A stretch of DNA of 12,349 nt from an uncultured Mycoplasmatota bacterium (GTDB lineage: Bacteria > Bacillota_I > Bacilli_A > RF39 > UBA660): NCBI GenBank assembly GCA_947572405.1, contig CANPBV010000044.1, positions 1-12,349 on the forward strand, written 5' to 3'. The notes under the pieces were generated by a model. That model saw nothing but the letters and a program-made list of their open reading frames with translations. It did not search any database and was not told where the DNA came from. The position numbers were made by a program, and so were the translations under genes. Positions 7,610-12,349 of the stretch are shown here, piece by piece (the first letter of the stretch is position 1; each line of letters begins with the position of its first letter).

Positions 7610-7645
7610 CGAAAAATGTAAACTGACATTTTCCACACATATGAT

Positions 7646-8998
7646 TTATCTTATTTGATTTATAATCTTATTTATCTCTTTTTCAAGATTTATATCATTT
7701 TTGATTTCCTTTTTTATTTTGTCAACTGAATGCATAACTGTTGTATGGTCTTTTCCACCAAATTCAATTCCTATTTTAGGTAAAGATTCTTCCAATACTG
7801 TTCTACAAATATACATTGCGATTTGTCTTGGAACAGCAATTTTAGCGACTCGCTTTTTGCTTTTCATTTCTTCTACTGTAATGTTATAATTGCTAGCAAC
7901 AAGTTGTAACACCTGCTCTACTTTGCTTTTTGATATAATACTTTTTACAAAATAATCTTTTAATGCATCTACAGCTAAGTCTAAAGTAATATCTGAACCA
8001 TTCATAATTGTGGCATAAGCGAATATTCTAGTAATGGCCCCTTCAAGTTTTCGAATATCAGAAGTACAATTACTAGCAATATACTCTTTTACCTCTTGTG
8101 GAAAAGGTTTTGCCATATCATGTCCTTCAATTTTTTTATCAATGATATCCATACGTAGTTTAAAATCAGGTGGCAGAATATCAATCGTAAGGCCCCAGTT
8201 AAATCTGGTGCGAAGACGTTCTTCCAATTTTTTTAAGTCGTCTGGAGAACGATCAGATGAAATAATAATTTGTTTATTATTGCAATGTAATTCATTGAAT
8301 GTATTAAAGAATTCTTGTTGTGTTTTACTAGCTATTTCTAAATATTGTATATCATCTATCATGAGAACATCTATTTCCCGATATTTCTTCTTAAACTTTT
8401 CTACGGTTTCAAAATTTGTTTCTTCATTATTTTTCCTATAAATGTTTAAGAAGTCATCCACAAATTTTTCACTTGTTACATATAGTACTTTTTTATGGGT
8501 TGTTTTATAGATATAGTTTCCTATAGCATGCATTAAATGCGTTTTTCCAAGTCCACTACTTCCATATATGAAAAGAGGGTTATACATGAATCCTGGTTGT
8601 TCTGCTACAGCAATGGAAGTGGCTTTTGCAAATTTGTTACTCTCCCCTACTATAAAATTTTCAAAGGTATATCTTGGATCTAAGTTGGATTCAAAGGTTG
8701 GATCTTCATTAGAATTGCTATTTCCAGAAGAAATATTAACATTACTATCTAAATCTTCTTCAATAAAAAATTCAAATTTAAAATTAGATCCTGCTACTTC
8801 TGTGAATATTTCTTCAATGATATCATTGTAATTTTCTTTTAAATGTTTTTTATGTACTGGCATTGGTACCAATACTTTTGCGCTATTCCCTTTTAATTCT
8901 AACAATTTTGTTTCTGAAAACCATGTTTCATATAGCATTGGAGAAAGATTTTCTTTGATTTTTTCTAGAAACATGTTCCAAATGGTGTCCAAATTCAT
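7646..8998 (-). CDS. dnaA: Chromosomal replication initiator DnaA
   Basis: AAA+ initiator that binds DnaA boxes, unwinds oriC and helps load helicase. The 450 residues fit the family. Domain I (about 1-75) has IWNMFLEKIKENLSPMLYETWF; a short Asn/Ser-rich linker domain II (about 82-105) follows. The ATPase domain starts at RYTFENFIVG, with Walker A GSSGLGKTH (146-154), Walker B VLMIDDIQ (211-218), sensor SSDRSPDDL (247-255), RLRTRFNWGL with the arginine finger, and sensor 2 CTSDIRKLEGA (311-321). Domain IV has the DNA-binding signature FGGKDHTTVMHS (413-424), with Lys where Arg is more common. The ATG at 8996-8998 (GGGGGTG upstream) is chosen because it aligns with other DnaA N-termini. An in-frame ATG at 9017-9019 also follows GGGGTG and would add seven residues, but the likely promoter leaves it almost no leader. 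Confidence 0.97.
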   Translation of the reverse strand: MNLDTIWNMFLEKIKENLSPMLYETWFSETKLLELKGNSAKVLVPMPVHKKHLKENYNDIIEEIFTEVAGSNFKFEFFIEEDLDSNVNISSGNSNSNEDPTFESNLDPRYTFENFIVGESNKFAKATSIAVAEQPGFMYNPLFIYGSSGLGKTHLMHAIGNYIYKTTHKKVLYVTSEKFVDDFLNIYRKNNEETNFETVEKFKKKYREIDVLMIDDIQYLEIASKTQQEFFNTFNELHCNNKQIIISSDRSPDDLKKLEERLRTRFNWGLTIDILPPDFKLRMDIIDKKIEGHDMAKPFPQEVKEYIASNCTSDIRKLEGAITRIFAYATIMNGSDITLDLAVDALKDYFVKSIISKSKVEQVLQLVASNYNITVEEMKSKKRVAKIAVPRQIAMYICRTVLEESLPKIGIEFGGKDHTTVMHSVDKIKKEIKNDINLEKEINKIINQIR

Positions 8999-9031
8999 GA
9001 ATAGCACCCCCACTTCCATAAAGACACCCCT

Positions 9032-9055
9032 ATTTTACAATATTTTTGTGGGAAA
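9032..9055 (-). promoter_or_regulatory. Possible dnaA promoter with overlapping DnaA-box-like site
   Basis: Minus-strand TAAAAT (9032-9037) is a five-of-six -10 box; no good -35 lies at 16-18 bp. A DnaA-box-like sequence on the minus strand (TTTCCCACA, 9047-9055) sits between the -10 and -35 positions, which would suit DnaA autorepression. Predicted start near 9025. Confidence 0.4.
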
Positions 9056-9152
9056 TAAAAGCAAAAACCAAAAAAAGTGTGGAAAAACAGAAAAAAAAAG
9101 ATACTTAATTATTTTCCACAAATTTATCCCCCAACTTTTTTATTTAAAATCA

Positions 9153-9319
9153 ATTATTTCCCAACTTATACACAAAACTTGTGGAAAATTCATCCACATA
9201 ATATTTCCCAAGTGGATTTATTATTCACAATTATGTGGAAAAATAAGAAAAAGATAACAATTTTAAGAAAATTTTATGTTGAAAAATATGTTGATAATAA
9301 TCAAGGTTTGGGAAATAAT
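9153..9319. repeat. Repeated TATTTCCC(AA) motif in oriC
   Basis: ATTATTTCCCAA at 9153-9164 has a perfect 12-bp inverted partner at 9308-9319. The core TATTTCCCAA recurs at 9202-9211, and the shorter TATTTCCC occurs on the minus strand at 9050-9057, where it overlaps a DnaA-box-like site. The motif differs from the DnaA box (no CCACA), so it may mark a second origin-binding protein. Confidence 0.6.
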
Positions 9320-9339
9320 CCAAAATTTTGAATTATTTA

Positions 9340-9368
9340 TTGACAAGTTATTATAAATCTAGTAGAAT
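9340..9368 (+). promoter_or_regulatory. Sigma-A promoter of the 214-residue protein gene
   Basis: Perfect TTGACA (9340-9345), 17-bp spacer, then TAGAAT (9363-9368, five of six). Transcription would start near 9375, only about 10 nt before the ATG at 9385, so the mRNA is close to leaderless. It lies on the right rim of the DnaA-box array. Confidence 0.8.
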
Positions 9369-9384
9369 ACGCGACGGTGATTAA

Positions 9385-10029
9385 ATGAAAAGGACTTTAG
9401 ATGAAATAGAATTAACAGAAATTGAAAGTTTTTGTATAAACGGAAATACACTGGTTATAGAGACTAAAACTGAAAAAAATGTATACCAATACCCAAATCA
9501 GTTAGAATTACTAAGAAGAATTCATTATTTTATGCATCGATATGAATTAGAATATAATAGGAAGAAGGAGTTAGATAAAAACCCTGTATCTATTTTAACT
9601 CCTGCACAAAAAAAACATCAAAAAAGGTCTAAATTAATCAGTGATGTTGCCTTCAAATTTAATTTTGCATGTATCGTTTTTATGATGATGTTTCCAATGT
9701 TATTTTTTTTGTTAATAGAATTGAATATAATTGCTAATGCGACATTATTAGCAATTGCTAGAAAGAGTGATAGTATAGTAAAATGTGAATTTTTACAGCA
9801 AAAAGAGATGGAACAAAATTGTATCAATCAAATGAATAAAGGTTTTGAATCATTGAAACAAGTAGCTATTTCTTATTTAGATAGAATTTTAGAAAATGAT
9901 GTATCAACAGATAGCAATATTTGCTCAACAAATAACAAAAATTTTATCAGAGAGGAACAACAGGATATAATAGCAGAAATAAAAAAAGGATTTCAAAAAA
10001 GAATTGGTACTTATCCAAATTCCTTTTAA
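9385..10029 (+). CDS. Uncharacterised membrane-anchored protein at oriC
   Basis: I do not recognise this 214-residue protein. The N-terminal third (1-62) is charged and mixed, with LEIES-type strands and a helix LELLRRIHYFMHRYELEYNRKKE (long predicted amphipathic helix, about 40-63). A basic stretch (PAQKKHQKRSK, 73-83) precedes one strongly hydrophobic segment (about 92-126) long enough for one or two membrane passes. The rest (127-214) is hydrophilic and probably helical, with Cys134, Cys146 and Cys180. The basic side next to the membrane suggests a cytoplasmic N-terminus. The ATG has a modest GGTGA four bases upstream and a near-consensus promoter very close by. It lies between dnaA and rpmH, which are usually adjacent around oriC. 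Base composition resembles its neighbours. Function unknown. Confidence 0.75.
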   Translation: MKRTLDEIELTEIESFCINGNTLVIETKTEKNVYQYPNQLELLRRIHYFMHRYELEYNRKKELDKNPVSILTPAQKKHQKRSKLISDVAFKFNFACIVFMMMFPMLFFLLIELNIIANATLLAIARKSDSIVKCEFLQQKEMEQNCINQMNKGFESLKQVAISYLDRILENDVSTDSNICSTNNKNFIREEQQDIIAEIKKGFQKRIGTYPNSF

Positions 10030-10055
10030 ATTTGCTTTCAATACCTAATATGGAT

Positions 10056-10084
10056 CATAAAATGAAATAAAAAGCTTTTTTATG
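10056..10084 (+). terminator. Weak hairpin after the 214-residue protein gene
   Basis: CATAAAA (10056-10062) pairs with TTTTATG (10078-10084) around an AAAAGCTTT core. There is no clean U-tract after the stem, so termination is uncertain. The rest of 10030-10149 shows no gene. Confidence 0.25.
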
Positions 10085-10149
10085 TAAAAGAAGAATCAAT
10101 TTAGTAAAATTAATATTTTGTTAGAAGCATACTAGAAAATAATAAAAGT

Positions 10150-10178
10150 TTGACAAAAGTAACTTTTATCTATATAAT
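10150..10178 (+). promoter_or_regulatory. Full-consensus sigma-A promoter of the rpmH operon
   Basis: TTGACA (10150-10155), exactly 17 bp, then TATAAT (10173-10178). A perfect consensus promoter is expected for a ribosomal protein gene at the origin. Predicted start is near 10185, leaving a 35-nt leader with AGGAGGTG (10207-10214) five bases before the rpmH ATG. Confidence 0.92.
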
Positions 10179-10219
10179 GGAAAAAGCAACCAAAAATTTA
10201 AAGTTCAGGAGGTGTGAAG

Positions 10220-10342
10220 ATGAAAAGAACATATCAACCAAATAGTAGAAGAAGAAGTAAAAAAATGGGTTTTTTAGCACGTATGAAAACAAAAATGATT
10301 AATAGGCGTAGAAGAAAAGGACGTAAAGTATTAGCTCATTAA
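10220..10342 (+). CDS. rpmH: Large ribosomal subunit protein bL34, short form
   Basis: Small, very basic protein of the 50S subunit that packs against 23S rRNA. Translation gives 40 residues: start MKRTYQPNSRRRSK, middle GFLARMKTK, end NRRRRKGRKVLAH. The ends match bL34 exactly, but the family is normally about 44 residues and the usual NGRxVL-type segment before the arginine run is missing here, a net loss of about four residues. The reading frame is clear, with an ideal AGGAGGTG ribosome binding site and a full-consensus promoter. It leads rpmH-rnpA-yidC-jag, as in most Bacillota. Confidence 0.95.
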   Translation: MKRTYQPNSRRRSKKMGFLARMKTKMINRRRRKGRKVLAH

Positions 10343-10347
10343 TAACT

Positions 10348-10374
10348 AGCACCACTGATAAGTTCAGTGGTGTT
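10348..10374 (+). terminator. Hairpin between rpmH and rnpA
   Basis: A perfect 9-bp stem CACCACTGA / TCAGTGGTG with loop TAAGT, extendable by a G-U and an A-U pair. Only TTTCATT follows, so the U-tract is poor. It probably acts as a partial terminator or mRNA-processing or stabilising element, lowering rnpA relative to rpmH. Confidence 0.6.
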
Positions 10375-10406
10375 TCATTATATTTAAAGTAGGAGTAGGG
10401 AAGCTT

Positions 10407-10745
10407 ATGAAAAAAATAAATGTCTTAAAGAAAAACGAAGATTTTAGTAGAATAATTGCATCCAAGAAGCCATATAAATATAAAGATTATATTATATATA
10501 AGGAAGAACAAGATACAGGAATTTCTCATTTTGGAATATCTGTTGGAAAAAAAGTGGGAAATGCAGTTACTAGAAATCATATAAAAAGGCAATTAAAAAG
10601 CATCATTGATCAAACTCCCTATAAAAATAATTTTAATTGTATTATAATAGTAAGGAAAGGAATTGTAGAAAAATCATTTCTAGAAATGAAAAATGATTTA
10701 ATCGAAGTAATGAAAAGAATAAATATATTGGAGGAAAATAAATGA
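10407..10745 (+). CDS. rnpA: Ribonuclease P protein component
   Basis: Protein cofactor of RNase P; it helps the catalytic RNA bind the 5' leader of pre-tRNAs. The 112 residues are the normal size. It opens with the usual KKNEDFSRII, has the central strand HFGISVGKKVGNAVTRN (41-57) and the RNR-type signature RNHIKRQLK (56-64), where His replaces the more usual Arg. ATG start with AGGAG and AGGG upstream. Its TGA stop overlaps the yidC start (ATGA), and the yidC ribosome binding site GGAGG lies in the rnpA 3' end, indicating coupled translation. Confidence 0.97.
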   Translation: MKKINVLKKNEDFSRIIASKKPYKYKDYIIYKEEQDTGISHFGISVGKKVGNAVTRNHIKRQLKSIIDQTPYKNNFNCIIIVRKGIVEKSFLEMKNDLIEVMKRINILEENK

Positions 10746-11689
10746 AAAAAAAGAAAATTTTATTAGTTATGATGTTGTGTGCAATGACATTATCAGTAAC
10801 AGGATGTACAACACTTTTAAAAGATGAAAAAGGGAAGGCTGTACAAAATCCTGTGACAGGTCAAAATCTTCCTAAGAATATTCTATGTAGACCGGAAGCT
10901 AAAAAAACAATCGAAGTTTATGAAGATAATAAAATGGAGTTAAACAAGTTGCCAAAATGTTCAGAATTCGTTCCAGCTTCTGGAGGGTATGAAGGAATAT
11001 GGACAACCATATTTGTAAAACCATTAGCATGGATTATTATTCAAATTGGAAAAGTGGTTAAAAATTATGGGCTAGCAGTTATTTTTATTACTTTGTTAAT
11101 TCGTATGATCATGTTTCCGTTAACACAAAAGTCTGCACTACAATCAGAAAATTTAAAATTAGCAAAGCCAGAATTGGATAAATTAGAGAAAAAATATAAA
11201 AACCGTCAAGACCAAGAAGCTATGATGCAAAAAAGTCAGGAAATGTTGGTTATTTATAAAAAATATAAAATTAATCCTATGGCAGGATGTTTATACGCCT
11301 TTATTCAATTACCTTTATTTTTAGCATTCTATGAAGCACTTAACAGGTTACCGCTTATTTTTGAAGGAAGCTTTTTAGGTCTTCATTTAGGAATGACCCC
11401 ATTAACTGGAATTACATCTGGTAGAATTTATTATATCATCATTGTTGTATTAGTCGGTTTGGTAACATATTACTCATTTAAACTGAATAGTGGAGCTAGT
11501 ATGAATGGAGATCAAGCGAAACAAATGAAGATGATGACAAATATTATGACAGGTGTTATTACATTAAGTTCATTAACAATATCAAGTGCAATTGGTTTAT
11601 ATTGGATTACGAATAGTGGATTTACAATTGTACAAAACTTAATTGTAAAAAGGAGAAAAAATAATGGAAAAGATAGTAATAGAAGATAA
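10742..11689 (+). CDS. yidC: Membrane protein insertase YidC/SpoIIIJ family (lipoprotein)
   Basis: Inserts membrane proteins alone or with SecYEG. The 315 residues begin with a lipoprotein signal peptide ending in the lipobox VTGC, so Cys22 would be lipidated and the mature N-terminus held outside. An extracytoplasmic stretch of about 65 residues follows, longer than in B. subtilis SpoIIIJ (about 261 residues in total), with Cys49 and Cys73 able to pair. TM1 (about 110-128) carries the conserved groove Arg121 in ITLLIRMIMFPLT. A charged cytoplasmic hairpin (about 132-178) and four further hydrophobic segments (about 181-203, 229-248, 264-281, 282-302) complete the five-TM core, with GLYWITNSGFTIVQN near the end. 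The tail RRKNNGKDSNRR is basic. The last 26 bases overlap jag. Confidence 0.96.
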   Translation: MKKKKILLVMMLCAMTLSVTGCTTLLKDEKGKAVQNPVTGQNLPKNILCRPEAKKTIEVYEDNKMELNKLPKCSEFVPASGGYEGIWTTIFVKPLAWIIIQIGKVVKNYGLAVIFITLLIRMIMFPLTQKSALQSENLKLAKPELDKLEKKYKNRQDQEAMMQKSQEMLVIYKKYKINPMAGCLYAFIQLPLFLAFYEALNRLPLIFEGSFLGLHLGMTPLTGITSGRIYYIIIVVLVGLVTYYSFKLNSGASMNGDQAKQMKMMTNIMTGVITLSSLTISSAIGLYWITNSGFTIVQNLIVKRRKNNGKDSNRR

Positions 11690-12269
11690 GGAAAAAGAGA
11701 ATGCTTATAAAAAATTAGAAGAAATAACTTCTTTAGTTGATTTATATTATAATGAAACAATGGAAGAAGGAAAATTATTCAAAAGTGGGAAATGTAAAAT
11801 AGAAGCGATAAAAAAAGAAGATGTAAAACAATATATAAAAGAATTTTTAAGTAAAATAGGGGAATTAATGGAAATTGAACTGCATTCAGAAATTAGAATG
11901 GAAGAAGATGTGATAAATGTTAGTATTATTTCTGACAATAGTCCTATTTTAATAGGAAGAGAAGGAAAAAATTTAGATGCATTACAAACTTTATTGAGAC
12001 AATCCTTAAAGAATCAAACCAATATGTTAATCAAAGTAAATTTAGATGCTTCCGATTATAAATTGAAAAAACAAAAGCGTTTAGAAAGAGAAATTAAAAA
12101 TATAGCACATGAAGTATTAAAAACAAAGATAGATGCTAAATTAGATCCAATGAATGCTTTTGATAGAAGAATTGTTCATTCTGTGATTAGTGCTTATGAA
12201 AATTTAGTAACAGAAAGTTTAGGCGAAGCTCCCAATCGATATGTCACAATAAAATATAAAGAAAATTAG
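11664..12269 (+). CDS. jag: RNA-binding protein Jag/KhpB (EloR)
   Basis: Cytoplasmic KH-R3H protein; in streptococci KhpB/EloR pairs with KhpA and affects cell elongation. The 201 residues show a KH domain with GxxG as GREG (98-101) in ILIGREGKNLDALQTLL, and a C-terminal R3H domain with Arg168-x3-His172 in FDRRIVHSVIS. The N-terminal region (1-50) corresponds to the Jag-N domain but diverges: the usual KKGFxGxG motif is replaced by EGKLFKSGK (35-43), and the long linker before KH is nearly absent. The ATG is backed by AAGGAG at 8 bp and lies 26 bases inside yidC, so translation is coupled. Last gene of the rpmH operon. Confidence 0.95.
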   Translation: MEKIVIEDKEKENAYKKLEEITSLVDLYYNETMEEGKLFKSGKCKIEAIKKEDVKQYIKEFLSKIGELMEIELHSEIRMEEDVINVSIISDNSPILIGREGKNLDALQTLLRQSLKNQTNMLIKVNLDASDYKLKKQKRLEREIKNIAHEVLKTKIDAKLDPMNAFDRRIVHSVISAYENLVTESLGEAPNRYVTIKYKEN

Positions 12270-12292
12270 AAGCCAGAAAGGTTTCTTTTTTT
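12268..12292 (+). terminator. Intrinsic terminator of the rpmH-rnpA-yidC-jag operon
   Basis: Seven-bp stem AGAAGCC / GGTTTCT (one G-U pair) with loop AGAAA, followed by six more U residues. The stem begins inside the jag stop codon. The remaining bases to the window end show no supported feature. Confidence 0.8.
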
Positions 12293-12349
12293 GAATGTCA
12301 ATAATTTTAGAAAATGTCCTAAAAAATTTTAAACATAAACGGGAAAATG

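Larger units (their letters stand above)
7485..7645. other. oriC: oriC part 2: DnaA-box region between dnaA and dnaN
   Basis: 161-bp non-coding gap. It contains one perfect DnaA box (7601-7609), two tandem boxes in the same orientation (minus-strand TTTTCCACA at 7547-7555 and GAATCCACA at 7538-7546), and one opposite TTTTCCACA (7629-7637). The tandem pair adjoins a very AT-rich stretch (7495-7537) with a three-base rhythm of ATT/TTA, a candidate unwinding element. I could not fit the B. subtilis DnaA-trio consensus cleanly to it. The stretch also leads into the dnaN ribosome binding site. Confidence 0.8.
9020..9339. other. oriC: oriC part 1: DnaA-box array upstream of dnaA
   Basis: Non-coding stretch with many DnaA boxes at eight of nine: minus strand TTTTCCACA at 9078-9086, 9180-9188 and 9234-9242; plus strand TTTTCCACA 9112-9120, TTATACACA 9166-9174, TCATCCACA 9190-9198 and TTATTCACA 9221-9229. 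Weaker seven-of-nine sites are at 9047-9055 and 9124-9132. Boxes alternate in orientation as inverted pairs. Positions 9241-9300 are only about 13% G+C and could be an unwinding element. Gene orientation diverges here, as expected at a bidirectional origin. Short reading frames crossing the array are translations of box repeats and not genes. Confidence 0.88.

Noticed and set aside
8999..9019. A 7-residue longer DnaA starting at ATG 9017-9019
   Set aside because: It has a plausible GGGGTG upstream, but the likely -10 box leaves it almost no leader, and family N-termini align with the inner ATG. Kept only as an alternative.
8955..9331. Plus-strand reading frames across the dnaA upstream region
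   Set aside because: They translate the DnaA-box repeats (runs of Trp-Lys and Phe-Pro-Gln type), lack ribosome binding sites and have no recognisable domain.
9360..9368. TAGTAG as a DnaA-trio near the 214-residue protein gene
   Set aside because: Only two triplets, far from a correctly oriented box, and the bases are explained by the -10 promoter element.
4502..10745. Mollicute (TGA = Trp) origin
   Set aside because: TGA ends recF and rnpA at the expected lengths, and Trp residues are encoded by TGG.

Overview
This is a replication-origin neighbourhood of a low-GC bacterium (roughly 30% G+C by eye) in the Bacillota, most likely class Bacilli or a related uncultured lineage. The core order gyrA-gyrB-recF-dnaN-dnaA | rpmH-rnpA-yidC-jag, the ComK-family regulator, the strong AGGAGG-type ribosome binding sites and a single-membrane YidC lipoprotein all point there. 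TGA is used as a stop (rnpA, recF) and Trp is encoded by TGG, so this is not a code-4 Mollicute. I cannot name the genus.

Layout, left to right. Positions 1-97 carry three near-identical parS palindromes (ParB/Spo0J sites), two of them inside a 24-bp direct repeat. Then, on the minus strand, come gyrA, gyrB and recF, transcribed leftwards from a promoter just upstream of recF. Next is a ComK homologue as an apparently single-gene unit with its own upstream control region and terminator, then dnaN and dnaA. The dnaA-dnaN gap (7485-7645) and the region upstream of dnaA (9020-9384) both carry DnaA boxes, giving a B. subtilis-like bipartite oriC. To the right, on the plus strand, lie an unrecognised 214-aa membrane-anchored protein gene, then rpmH, rnpA, yidC and jag, ending in a clear intrinsic terminator. 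Positions 12293-12349 show nothing I can support.

All genes point away from the 9.0-9.4 kb region, so transcription runs with both replication forks. The left arm makes the initiator (DnaA), clamp (DnaN), a gap-repair loader (RecF) and gyrase. The right arm makes a ribosomal protein, the RNase P protein, the membrane insertase and its RNA-binding partner. The flanking parS sites are where ParB would load for origin segregation.

The unusual parts are: (i) comK in the dnaN-recF slot, where B. subtilis has the small S4-domain gene yaaA; (ii) that ComK ending before the C-terminal tail which in B. subtilis carries the MecA/ClpCP degradation signal; (iii) the uncharacterised 214-aa protein gene inserted between dnaA and rpmH at the edge of the DnaA-box array; (iv) a repeated TATTTCCC(AA) motif in oriC that is not a DnaA box; (v) a 40-residue bL34 with an apparent internal deletion; and (vi) a YidC with a long Cys-containing extracytoplasmic N-terminal extension.
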